Of a DNA stretch of 64,000 bases, positions 38,983 through 48,582 are shown in pieces. A model generated the notes under the pieces. That model saw only the letters and a list, made by a program, of their open reading frames with translations. It did no database searches and had not been told where the DNA came from. The translations under genes and the position numbers were made by a program. Location: NCBI GenBank assembly GCA_902623585.1, contig CACNUO010000002.1:1-64000 (forward strand). Reading direction: 5' to 3'. Numbering within the stretch: position 1 is the first letter of the stretch; the number at the start of each line of letters is the position of its first letter. This DNA is from an uncultured Alphaproteobacteria bacterium (GTDB taxonomy: Bacteria; Pseudomonadota; Alphaproteobacteria; HIMB59; GCA-002718135).

Positions 38983-40515
38983 ATGAAGAAGAAAAAAGAA
39001 TTAAAAATCTCTAGACGTACAGTAATGAAGGGTGCTCTTGCTGCTGGTGCAATGATGTCAGCAGGATCTATTCCTTCAAAACTATTTGCTGGAGAATTTA
39101 ATATTCCTGATCCACTAAAACCATTACCAACAACAGGTGGTAATATGAGATGGATTGATAGTGGTGACATGAAAGGTGTCTTTTGGAAAAAACTTTTTCC
39201 AGAATATGCAGCTTCAAGAGGTATCACTATTGAATATGATGGTTTGCCATGGAAAGAAATAAATAAAATTGTTCCAATAGCTATAAGAAATGGAACTGTT
39301 CATGATGTATTCCAATTACCTTTAGGAATGGATCCAGGTGTTGCTGTATCTGAAGGTTGGGTTCAACCTTGGGATGATTATATTGAAAACCTAGATGAAT
39401 GGTTAGCAAATTTCCCTGCTGGAGTTTATTTACCTGGTGTCAACCAATTCAATGGAAAGACATATGGTTTATGCTTAACAGCTAACAAAAGAACAGGAAC
39501 TTGTCTTCTCTATAGTGAAAAATATATGAGTGAGGCTGGATATGATCCTCAAGCTGGTCGTATGACATATTCTGAAATCAGAGATGCTGCAAAAAAAATT
39601 ACTAAAAGAGGTAATGGTCAGTATTATGGTTGGATTATTGGTGGAAACCAAGTTAATCGATGGGAAGATGTTGTTCACACTTTTGGTCAAGTAGCTGGAG
39701 CACATGGAGGAAGAGGTGGCTTTACAAATAGACACATTAATTTCCAAAATGGTAAATTCCAAATTGCTTCTGATCAATATATGGAAGCAGTTGAATTACT
39801 TCTTCAATTAAAATCTGATGGAAGTGCTTTCCCTGGTGTCATGAGTATGAACGCTCCTCAAGCTAGAGCTCTTATGCCTCAAGGTGCAGCAGGAATGATA
39901 TTCCAAGGTCCTTGGTGTATTGGAGTTTGGGGTAGAGATGCTCCGGAGTGGAAATACGGTATTGCTAGTGAGCCTGTTCCAGATGGAAAAAAAGCTCAAC
40001 CACTTTATATTGCAGAGGGTGGGTCAAATACGCTTTGGTTAAGTGCTAATAGTACAATGGGACCATTTGCTGGTGACCTAATTAGATTCATGGGAACTGA
40101 GCAAGGTCAAATTTATTGGGCACAAACTGTTGGTGCAGCAGATCCTGCTGTTAATCCAGAAGCAGTTGCAAAAGCTGGTTTGACTGGACCATCAGCTCAA
40201 GCACTTGCAATGTTTGCTGAAAATCTACTTGTTGGACCAAATCCAATAGTTAGAAATAAAGATGTAGGTGTTGTAGCTGCTAAGTCTAGAGTTCCAGACC
40301 CATCTTTAGCTTTAGTTATTCAAGGGCTATATACTGGACAACTTAAAGGTGTCGAAGCACAGCTTAAAGATTGTAATCAGAGATATGAAGATGCGCTTGA
40401 TCAAGCAGTTGAAGCAGCAAGAGCAGATGGTGCTAACGTTACTCGTGATGATTGGGTGTTCCCAAATTGGGATATCAACTCCAATTATGGCGCGTCAAAA
40501 TATAGCGAACTTTAA
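38983..40515 (+). CDS. ABC transporter substrate-binding protein family 1, Tat-type signal
   Basis: KISRRTVMKGALAAGAMMSAG twin-arginine signal; extracellular solute-binding fold; followed by two MalFG-type permeases. Confidence 0.85.
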   Translation: MKKKKELKISRRTVMKGALAAGAMMSAGSIPSKLFAGEFNIPDPLKPLPTTGGNMRWIDSGDMKGVFWKKLFPEYAASRGITIEYDGLPWKEINKIVPIAIRNGTVHDVFQLPLGMDPGVAVSEGWVQPWDDYIENLDEWLANFPAGVYLPGVNQFNGKTYGLCLTANKRTGTCLLYSEKYMSEAGYDPQAGRMTYSEIRDAAKKITKRGNGQYYGWIIGGNQVNRWEDVVHTFGQVAGAHGGRGGFTNRHINFQNGKFQIASDQYMEAVELLLQLKSDGSAFPGVMSMNAPQARALMPQGAAGMIFQGPWCIGVWGRDAPEWKYGIASEPVPDGKKAQPLYIAEGGSNTLWLSANSTMGPFAGDLIRFMGTEQGQIYWAQTVGAADPAVNPEAVAKAGLTGPSAQALAMFAENLLVGPNPIVRNKDVGVVAAKSRVPDPSLALVIQGLYTGQLKGVEAQLKDCNQRYEDALDQAVEAARADGANVTRDDWVFPNWDINSNYGASKYSEL

Positions 40516-40528
40516 TACAAATTAACTA

Positions 40529-40553
40529 AAGGCGAGTTTATACTCGCCTTTTT
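40529..40553 (+). terminator. Hairpin/T-tract between SBP and permease genes
   Basis: AAGGCGAGT-TTAT-ACTCGCCTT then TTT; four bases before the ATG at 40557. Confidence 0.9.
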
Positions 40554-40556
40554 ATC

Positions 40557-41471
40557 ATGAATAAAAAATCTTTATCCAAACAGATATACGATGCGAGATG
40601 GTGTTATGTATTTGTTCTACCATGTTTAATTTTAACAGGAATGTTTGTCATTTATCCTATTGGAATGTCTTGGTATTTTTCTTTATTAGATTGGAGTGGT
40701 TTTACAAAAGAAGCAAAATTTATTGGCCTTCAAAATTATTATGAAGCTGTCAATGATGAATTCTTTTGGGATGCATTCATTCGTTCTTTTATTTTTATGT
40801 TTGGAACAGTTCCAGTAAAAATTGTTTTAGGATTTATAATTGCAGTATTTTTAAATAATCAAGTTTTGAAACTTGCTCCTTTCTTTCGTACTGTAATCTT
40901 TATGCCTGTAGTTACTGCAATTGCTATCATTGGTATTGTAATGACTTTTGTATTTAGCCCTTTTAATGGACCTGCTAATAAATTTTTAATGTCTACTAAT
41001 TTAACTTCTGCTCCAATTGATTTTCTTGGAAACCCAGATACGGTGCTTCCAACTGTAATGGGAGTATATGTTTGGAAATGGCTAGGGATAACTATGATGT
41101 ATTGGCTTGCCGCTTTACAAACAGTCCCACAAGATGTTTACGATGCTGCAAAAATTGATGGTGCTGAAGGATATAGATTATGGATCCATATTATTTTACC
41201 AATTGTACTACCTTTTGCTATTGTCATTATTCTTGTGGAGGCAGTTGGAGCACTAAATGTTTTTCCTTTAATTGAAACTATGACTGCTGGAGGACCATTC
41301 TTTAGTAGTGAAGTTATGGAAATATATATTTTTAGAACAGCTTTTGTAACTGACTCTGGCACAATGCCTAGGCTTGGATACGCTTGTGCTGCAGGAGTAT
41401 TTTGGGGTGTTGCAGTTTTATTTATTACAGTACTTCAGGGATTATGGATGAGGAGAACTCGAAGAATATGA
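40557..41471 (+). CDS. Sugar ABC transporter permease (MalF/UgpA-like, CUT1)
   Basis: EAA-type motif DVYDAAKIDGAEGYRLWIHIILPIVLP. Confidence 0.9.
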   Translation: MNKKSLSKQIYDARWCYVFVLPCLILTGMFVIYPIGMSWYFSLLDWSGFTKEAKFIGLQNYYEAVNDEFFWDAFIRSFIFMFGTVPVKIVLGFIIAVFLNNQVLKLAPFFRTVIFMPVVTAIAIIGIVMTFVFSPFNGPANKFLMSTNLTSAPIDFLGNPDTVLPTVMGVYVWKWLGITMMYWLAALQTVPQDVYDAAKIDGAEGYRLWIHIILPIVLPFAIVIILVEAVGALNVFPLIETMTAGGPFFSSEVMEIYIFRTAFVTDSGTMPRLGYACAAGVFWGVAVLFITVLQGLWMRRTRRI

Positions 41472-42319
41472 GCAGATACTTAAATTTTATTGCTGAAAAA
41501 AACCAAGTTAAATATTTAATTATAACTATAGCTTTTATTATTTTCTCTTTCTTTTGGATCTATCCATTACTGTGGGTACTTTCAGCCTCTTTCAAAACTG
41601 ATTTTGAAATTTGGGGAGGCTTAGGTTTAATCCCTGACCGGCTTGTTTGGGAAAATTTTGAAAGAGCATGGTTTGGTGCAAATATGGGTAGGTATTTTTT
41701 TAACACCCTTATTATCACAGTTGTTTCGGTAATTATAGTTGTCGTAACAACTGGTATGTTTGGTTACGTAATTGGAAGATATTCTTTTCCAGGAAAAAAA
41801 ATACTTATAGGAATTTTAATTAGTACAATTTTTATTCCTCAAGGTTACACAATTATTCCTGTTTTTGATTTATTAAATAATTTAAATATTTCTAAAAACT
41901 TAATTGGACTAACACTCGCAACAGCAGGACACACTCCAGTAATTTATATTTTATTGTTTGCAGGATATTTTTCGAGAGTTCCTGTAGAGCTTGAAGAAGC
42001 AGCTAAAATGGATGGAGCGGGCTTTGTTCGAACATTTATTTCAATCATGTTACCTTTAACAAAACCAGTAGTAGCTACAGTTTCTATTCTACAAGTTTTG
42101 CATGCATGGAATGACTTCTTGTTACCAGTTGTCATCACATTAGGTAATCCTGATATACGAACACTATCCGTAGGCGTGTACGCTTTTAAAGGTGAGTACT
42201 TTGTCGATTGGTCTGGTATGGCAGCTGCATCTGTTATAACTATTTTGCCTATAATTATTTTATTTTTGTTTATGCAAAAATATTTTGTTGAAGGTGTTCA
42301 AGGAGCTGTAAAAGGGTAA
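41468..42319 (+). CDS. Sugar ABC transporter permease (MalG/UgpE-like, CUT1)
   Basis: ELEEAAKMDGAGFVRTFISIMLPLTKP; ATGA overlap with upstream permease, so the ORF-track start at 41384 is too early. Confidence 0.9.
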   Translation: MSRYLNFIAEKNQVKYLIITIAFIIFSFFWIYPLLWVLSASFKTDFEIWGGLGLIPDRLVWENFERAWFGANMGRYFFNTLIITVVSVIIVVVTTGMFGYVIGRYSFPGKKILIGILISTIFIPQGYTIIPVFDLLNNLNISKNLIGLTLATAGHTPVIYILLFAGYFSRVPVELEEAAKMDGAGFVRTFISIMLPLTKPVVATVSILQVLHAWNDFLLPVVITLGNPDIRTLSVGVYAFKGEYFVDWSGMAAASVITILPIIILFLFMQKYFVEGVQGAVKG

Positions 42320-42321
42320 AT

Positions 42322-43863
42322 ATGAAAAGGCCAAATATTTTATTAATTACTTCCGATCAACAGCATCATGATACTATTGGAAAATTTAATTCAAAAATAC
42401 AAACACCGTATTTAGATAAGCTTTGTGATGAGGGTATGAATTTTACAAGAGCTTATTGTCCATCACCAGTTTGCACGCCGTCAAGAGCAAGTATTATTAC
42501 TGGACAATATCCGTCTTCTCATGGAGCTTGGACAATTGGAGTTAAATTAGATGAAGAAGTAGAAACTATTGGAGAACTTTTATACAAAAATGGTTACTCT
42601 ACTGGTTTAATTGGTAAAGCACATTTCCAGCCATTAACTTCAGTTCCAGGTCAGGAATCTATAGAAGGACAACCAACTTTAAGAGATTTAGAATTTTGGA
42701 AAAATTTTAAAGGACCTTGGTATGGCTTTGAACATATTGAGCTAGCACGTAATCATGCAGATGAAAGTCATGTAGGTCAACATTATGCAATTTGGATGGA
42801 ACAAAACGGTCTTAGTGATTGGAAAGAATATTTTCAACCAGTGCCTGGTGAAACTTCTAAATATGCTCCTCCAATTGCTCGCGAATATGACTACTGGGCA
42901 AGACCGGATAGGGTTTGGAAGTTAGATGAAAAACATCACTACACAAATTGGACAGCTGAAAGATCAATTGAATTTTTAGATCAACAAAAAGATGACAAGC
43001 CATTTTTTCTTTGGACAAGCTTTCAGGATCCACATCCACCATACGTATTAAGTGAACCATGGGCATCAATGTATAATCCAGAAGACATGTCACCTGGAAC
43101 GTTAAAAGAAGGTGAACACGAATTAAATCCACCACATTTTGGAAAAACACAAACGACAAATCCTGATTTTGACAATTGGCATTCACCATTTAACGCTCAT
43201 GGTTGCATGAGTCATCTGTATCCTATGGAAGAATTAAAAAAAGACATGGCAATTTATTATGGCATGGTTAGTTTTATGGATAAGAATATTGGAAAAATAA
43301 TTAATAAGTTAGATCAAATGGGTGAACTTGATAATACCATAATTATTTTTACTACTGATCATGGTCACTTTATAGGACAGCATGGTTTAATTGCTAAAGG
43401 ACCATTCCACTATGAAGATATGCTCCGTTTACCATTTATTGTTAGATGGCCAGATAAAGTTCCTCAAAATTCATCATCTTCATCTTTATTGAGTTTAGTT
43501 GATCTTGCGCCAACATTTTTAAAAGTCGCGGGCATTGATATACCAACCCAAATGCAAGGAGTGGATCAAACGGATGTATTTTATGGCAACAAGGAAAGTA
43601 TCCGTTCACATATATTTGTTGAAAACAGACATAATCCAAGAATGCCTCATTTAAAAACTTATATTAATGATAATTATAAAATTTCTATTTACCGAGAAGC
43701 TAACTATGGTGAACTTTTTGATTTAGAAAATGATCCAAACGAATATAATAATTTATGGGATAATACGAACGCACAAACATTAAAAAAAGATTTATTATTC
43801 AAGTTTGCGCAAGCCACGTTAAAAGATGAAACATCAAAAATGAAAAGAGTTTCAGGCGCTTAA
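42322..43863 (+). CDS. Sulfatase-superfamily hydrolase (Cys-type CTPSR)
   Basis: NILLITSDQQ, CPSPVCTPSRASIITGQYP, TTDHGHFIGQHGLIAKGP; no signal peptide. Confidence 0.9.
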   Translation: MKRPNILLITSDQQHHDTIGKFNSKIQTPYLDKLCDEGMNFTRAYCPSPVCTPSRASIITGQYPSSHGAWTIGVKLDEEVETIGELLYKNGYSTGLIGKAHFQPLTSVPGQESIEGQPTLRDLEFWKNFKGPWYGFEHIELARNHADESHVGQHYAIWMEQNGLSDWKEYFQPVPGETSKYAPPIAREYDYWARPDRVWKLDEKHHYTNWTAERSIEFLDQQKDDKPFFLWTSFQDPHPPYVLSEPWASMYNPEDMSPGTLKEGEHELNPPHFGKTQTTNPDFDNWHSPFNAHGCMSHLYPMEELKKDMAIYYGMVSFMDKNIGKIINKLDQMGELDNTIIIFTTDHGHFIGQHGLIAKGPFHYEDMLRLPFIVRWPDKVPQNSSSSSLLSLVDLAPTFLKVAGIDIPTQMQGVDQTDVFYGNKESIRSHIFVENRHNPRMPHLKTYINDNYKISIYREANYGELFDLENDPNEYNNLWDNTNAQTLKKDLLFKFAQATLKDETSKMKRVSGA

Positions 43864-43879
43864 TTAAGAAAGGATAAAG

Positions 43880-45379
43880 ATGAGAATTTTATACGTAGAC
43901 ATAGACTCTTTGAGGCCTGATCATTTAGGATGTTATGGTTATCATAGAAACACATCTCCTACGATTGATTCAATAGCAAAAGAAGGGGTCAAGTTTACAA
44001 ATTTTTATTCAACTGACACACCGTGCCTACCTAGCAGAACTGCTTTGTTTGGAGGTAATTTTGGTTTCAAAACTGGAGTTGTTAATCATGGCGGTGAATT
44101 CTCTGATATTGCTCCTAGAAAAAATATTTGGAATAGAGAATTTAAAGGCGGTTTGAGAGGAGAATACGCTTTTACATCTCTTGGAAAAGTTCTTCGAGAT
44201 GCAGGATATTATACAGCAAGTATCAGTCCTTTCCCTGAAAGACATACTGCCTATCAAGTTTGGTTTGGTTTTACCGAAACATATGACACTGGAAAAGGTG
44301 GATTAGAAAATGCTGATGAAGTCTACCCTGTTATAAAAAAATGGTTAGAAAATAATGGAGAAAAAGAAAATTGGTTCTTACATGTAAATATGTGGGACCC
44401 TCATACTCCATATGATACTCCTGAAGAATTTGGAAATCCATTTAAAGATGATCCTATCGAAGAATGGGTAACAGAAGAATTAATTAAAAAACAAAGGAAT
44501 AGTTTCGGACCGCATAGCGCTAGAGAAGTTCCAGGATTTGATGAAGATCTTGGAGGAAAGTATACAATGGGAGTGGGTGAAATTAAAAATACTTCTGATG
44601 CTAAAGAACAAATTGATGCATATGATACTGGAATTAAATACGCAGATTTTTATTTAAATGAAGTTTTTGAAGATTTAAAAAAAATGAATCTTTGGGATGA
44701 TACAGCAATAATTATTTCAGCAGACCACGGAGAAAATCAAGGTGAGTTAAATGTTTGGGGAGATCACCAAACAGCTGATCATATAACTAATAGAGTTCCA
44801 TTAATAATTAGATGGCCAGGGATAACAGATACAAATAAAGGAAGTACTGTAGAAAATAAATTTTATAATTTAGATTTAACTTCAACTATTTCTCAAATTA
44901 CTTCATCTTCTCAACCTGACAGATGGGATGGTATTAATTTCACTGAAAATTTAACTAATAGTAAATCATCAAATGGAAGAGATTATTTAGTTATTAGTCA
45001 TGGTGCTTGGAGTTGTCAAAGATCTGTAAGATGGGATAATTGGTTACTGATAAGAACGTACGATACTGGTTTAAAAGATTTTCCAAAATATATGCTTTTT
45101 GATATTGAAAAGGATCCGCATGAGTTGAATAATCTCGCAGATCAGCATAAAGATCTCGTAGCTCATGGAATGTTTTTAATCGATGAGTGGATTGAAGAAA
45201 ATATGTATGAGGCTGATAGAGGAGATCCACTTCAAGGTGTAATTAGAGAAGGTGGTCCTCATCATGCAAATATTTATTCAAAAGTCTGGAATACATATGT
45301 TGAGCGTCTTGAAAAAACAGATAGAAAAAAACACGCTGACAATCTTAGGAAATATAAAGGAAAACCTTTTAGTAAATAA
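43880..45379 (+). CDS. Sulfatase-superfamily hydrolase (CLPSR)
   Basis: ILYVDIDSLRPDHLGCYGY, TPCLPSRTALFGG, ISADHGENQGE; no signal peptide. Confidence 0.9.
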   Translation: MRILYVDIDSLRPDHLGCYGYHRNTSPTIDSIAKEGVKFTNFYSTDTPCLPSRTALFGGNFGFKTGVVNHGGEFSDIAPRKNIWNREFKGGLRGEYAFTSLGKVLRDAGYYTASISPFPERHTAYQVWFGFTETYDTGKGGLENADEVYPVIKKWLENNGEKENWFLHVNMWDPHTPYDTPEEFGNPFKDDPIEEWVTEELIKKQRNSFGPHSAREVPGFDEDLGGKYTMGVGEIKNTSDAKEQIDAYDTGIKYADFYLNEVFEDLKKMNLWDDTAIIISADHGENQGELNVWGDHQTADHITNRVPLIIRWPGITDTNKGSTVENKFYNLDLTSTISQITSSSQPDRWDGINFTENLTNSKSSNGRDYLVISHGAWSCQRSVRWDNWLLIRTYDTGLKDFPKYMLFDIEKDPHELNNLADQHKDLVAHGMFLIDEWIEENMYEADRGDPLQGVIREGGPHHANIYSKVWNTYVERLEKTDRKKHADNLRKYKGKPFSK

Positions 45380-45391
45380 ATCTAAATCATA

Positions 45392-46759
45392 ATGAATATT
45401 AAATCTAAACCAAATATTATTGTATTTTTTACTGATCAACAACGCTGGGATACTTCTGGTTTACATGGTAATCCATTATCCTTGATGGAGAACTTCGATC
45501 ATTATGCAGTCGAAGGTACACATCTTTATAACTCATTTACATGCCAACCAGTTTGTGGGCCTGCAAGAGCTTCATTACAATCAGGAATGTATGCAACAAA
45601 AACTGGATGTTTTAAAAATAGAATACCTTTAAAAAAAAATATTAAAACTCTAGCAAAACATTTATCAAAAGAAGGTTATGCAACTGGATATATTGGAAAA
45701 TGGCATCTCGGCTCATCTGAACCGGTTAAAAAAGAGGATAGAGGTGGTTATGATTATTGGTTAGGATCAAATCTATTAGAATTTACTTCTGATGCTTATG
45801 AAACATATGTTTATGATGGACAAAATAAAAAAGTATTTCTTCCAGGATATAGAGTTGATGCAATAACTGATGCAGCTATAAATTTTATAAAACTAAATCA
45901 AAAAAAACCATTTTTTCTTTTCGTCTCTCTTATTGAGCCACATCACCAAAACAATACAGATGATTATCCACCACCTATTGGATACAGAGAAAAATATACA
46001 GGCAAGTGGTCTCCTCCAGATCTTTCATCTCTGGTTGGATCTTCTCCTCGACATTTAGGAGGTTATTATGGAATGGTGAAGAGAATAGATGAAGCTTATG
46101 GAAGAATGATTGATGTTATTAAAAGCTTAAAATTATTTGATGATAGTGCAATTATTTTTACATCAGATCATGGAAATAATTTTAAAACACGAAATAGAGA
46201 ATATAAACGTTCATGTCATGAAAGTTCAATACGGGTTCCTACTTCTTTAATTGGAAATGTTTTCCAACAAGGTGGCCGAATAAAAGAACTAACCAATATA
46301 TTAGATATTCATGCAACAATATTAGATTTGGCAAAAGTAAAAAATACCTCTCATTGTGATGGTAGTTCAGTATTGCCCTTAGTAAATAAAACATCAAAAA
46401 AATGGGAAAACGAAATTTTTGTTCAAATTAGTGAGAGTCAATTAGCTAGAAGTTTAAGAACTGAAAAATGGAAATATTGTATTGCTGATCAAGACTCTAA
46501 TGGGAGTGATAAACCTTCATCTAATCAATACACAGAAACAAATTTATACGATCTTGATGCTGATCCGTATGAATTAAATAACTTAATTGGTATTAGTACT
46601 TATGATGAAATAGTAACCTCCTTGAGAAAAAAGATTAAAAGTAAAATTAAAAAAGTTGAAAATATAACAACTAAAATTACAAAAGCTAAAAATGTAAATA
46701 ATCCTGGTCAAATGGGATTAAATCCTGATTCTTTTCATAGATTAAAGAAAAAACTTTAA
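45392..46759 (+). CDS. Sulfatase-superfamily hydrolase (CGPAR)
   Basis: NIIVFFTDQQRWDTSG, CQPVCGPARASLQSGMY, GKWHLG, FTSDHGNN; no signal peptide. Confidence 0.9.
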   Translation: MNIKSKPNIIVFFTDQQRWDTSGLHGNPLSLMENFDHYAVEGTHLYNSFTCQPVCGPARASLQSGMYATKTGCFKNRIPLKKNIKTLAKHLSKEGYATGYIGKWHLGSSEPVKKEDRGGYDYWLGSNLLEFTSDAYETYVYDGQNKKVFLPGYRVDAITDAAINFIKLNQKKPFFLFVSLIEPHHQNNTDDYPPPIGYREKYTGKWSPPDLSSLVGSSPRHLGGYYGMVKRIDEAYGRMIDVIKSLKLFDDSAIIFTSDHGNNFKTRNREYKRSCHESSIRVPTSLIGNVFQQGGRIKELTNILDIHATILDLAKVKNTSHCDGSSVLPLVNKTSKKWENEIFVQISESQLARSLRTEKWKYCIADQDSNGSDKPSSNQYTETNLYDLDADPYELNNLIGISTYDEIVTSLRKKIKSKIKKVENITTKITKAKNVNNPGQMGLNPDSFHRLKKKL

Positions 46760-46790
46760 TAATTATTTTTTTCGTATTAGTCTGGTATTT

Positions 46791-48302
46791 ATGAAAACAG
46801 TTTTTCTTTTATTTGATTCATTAAATAAAAGAATGTTAAATTCTTATGGTGGTAAATATATTGAAACACCAAATTTTAACCGATTAGCAAAAAAATCAGT
46901 TCAATTTAATAATCATTATATTGGTAGTATGCCCTGTATGCCGGCAAGACGTGATATGCATTCAGGTCGATTAAGTTTTCTTCACCGTGCATGGGGTCCT
47001 TTAGAACCATTTGATAATTCATTTCCAGAAATCTTAAGACTTAATAATACATATACTCATCTTGTGACTGATCATTATCATTACTTCGAAGATGGTGGTG
47101 CAACGTATCATAATAGATTTAACTCATGGGATTTTATTAGAGGACAAGAGAGTGACCCGTGGAAAGCAATGGTTCAACCACCACTTGAAAAATTAAGAGA
47201 AAAATATCATCAATCACAATTAAATTTAACTGATAGAGAAACAGGTTATTATCATTACGCAATCAATAGTGAATTTATTAAAGAAGAAAAAGATTTTCCT
47301 TCAGTTAAATGTTTTGAATCTGGTTTAGACTTTATAAATATTAATAAAGATTCTGATAATTGGTTTCTTCAACTCGAAACTTTTGATCCTCACGAACCTT
47401 TTTTTGCGCCAGAGCGATTTAGAGAAAAACTAAAAACAAATTATACTGGCCCAAGATTAGATTGGCCTCAGTATGATAGAGTGAAAGAAACAGATGATGA
47501 GGTTGCAGAGTTAAAAGCCAATTACATTGCTTTAGTTGGTCTATGTGATTATTTACTTGGTACGGTTTTAGATTATTTTGATGAAAATAATTTATGGAAT
47601 GACACTGCATTGATTTTAACTACAGATCATGGTTTCATGCTTGGAGAACATGATTGGTGGGCTAAAAATAGAATGCCTTTGTATAATGAAATTGCAAATA
47701 TACCTTTTTATTTTTATCACCCGGAATACAAACAATATTCGGGTGAGCAAAGAAATGTTGTAACTCAAAATATTGATTTGATGCCAACATTCATGACAAT
47801 GCATGGTCACAATCTTCCTAAAGAGGTTAAAGGTAAATCTATATTAAACTTTCTAGATAAAGACAGTGAAAATAAGCATTTTGCTTTGTATGGATATTGG
47901 GGTGGGGGAATAAATATATCCGATGGAAATTATACATATTTTCATTTTCCAGAAAATTTTGATCAATATGATAGAAGTAGATTTCAATATACATTGATGC
48001 CAACCAATATGAGGCAATTTTTTTCACATGAAGAGTTGCAAACTGCTACAATGCATGAGCCATTTAACTTTACTAAAAATATTCCAGTAATGAAAGTTAA
48101 TAGAATTCTTAGAAAATCAGATCCACATAAAGCATTAGAAGATACTAAATGTGCTCTTTATAATTTAAAGGATGATCCTGGACAATTAAATCCTATTAAT
48201 GATGAAAATTTAATAAATAAATATAAAAATCTTATGCTGAATGAAATTAAAACTTATGATCCACCAAAGGAATTATTAAACAATTATTTTAAAGAAAACT
48301 AA
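46791..48302 (+). CDS. Sulfatase-superfamily hydrolase (CMPAR)
   Basis: VFLLFDSLNKRMLNSYGG, GSMPCMPARRDMHSGR, TTDHGFMLGEHDWWAKN; no signal peptide. Confidence 0.9.
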   Translation: MKTVFLLFDSLNKRMLNSYGGKYIETPNFNRLAKKSVQFNNHYIGSMPCMPARRDMHSGRLSFLHRAWGPLEPFDNSFPEILRLNNTYTHLVTDHYHYFEDGGATYHNRFNSWDFIRGQESDPWKAMVQPPLEKLREKYHQSQLNLTDRETGYYHYAINSEFIKEEKDFPSVKCFESGLDFININKDSDNWFLQLETFDPHEPFFAPERFREKLKTNYTGPRLDWPQYDRVKETDDEVAELKANYIALVGLCDYLLGTVLDYFDENNLWNDTALILTTDHGFMLGEHDWWAKNRMPLYNEIANIPFYFYHPEYKQYSGEQRNVVTQNIDLMPTFMTMHGHNLPKEVKGKSILNFLDKDSENKHFALYGYWGGGINISDGNYTYFHFPENFDQYDRSRFQYTLMPTNMRQFFSHEELQTATMHEPFNFTKNIPVMKVNRILRKSDPHKALEDTKCALYNLKDDPGQLNPINDENLINKYKNLMLNEIKTYDPPKELLNNYFKEN

Positions 48303-48581
48303 ATGACCAAAAGACAAAAAGTTTTAGTTCTTTATTTGAAGTTTCCGAGTCTAGAAGCTGAAGTTATTTCATGGGCTACTTTTGATGGTACTGGTCAAAA
48401 ACTCCATATGACAGGTGATAGTGATGAGCCTCCTTATCCTACAGGCCTCGACGCCTTATTAGATGGATGGAGATTATTTCAATCAAGTCAAGCCATTCCA
48501 GAGCATCCAGGAGAAGAATTTAGGACTTCATATTTAAAACATGAATTTTTTTTTGAAAAAATAGAAGAAGGAGATTTTTAA
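48303..48581 (+). CDS. 92-aa conserved-looking protein of unknown function
   Basis: ORF starts immediately after sulfatase stop and ends 1 nt before PhyH start; balanced globular composition; no family recognised. Confidence 0.7.
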   Translation: MTKRQKVLVLYLKFPSLEAEVISWATFDGTGQKLHMTGDSDEPPYPTGLDALLDGWRLFQSSQAIPEHPGEEFRTSYLKHEFFFEKIEEGDF

Positions 48582-48582
48582 G

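Noticed and set aside
39475-39777. 100-aa minus ORF
   Set aside because: Antisense to the Tat substrate-binding protein; no independent evidence.
41384-41467. N-terminal extension of the second CUT1 permease in the ORF track
   Set aside because: Overlaps the upstream permease by 88 nt; the ATG at 41468 with a 4-nt overlap is the plausible start.
42857-43189. 110-aa minus ORF
   Set aside because: Antisense inside a clear sulfatase CDS; no SD or domain support.
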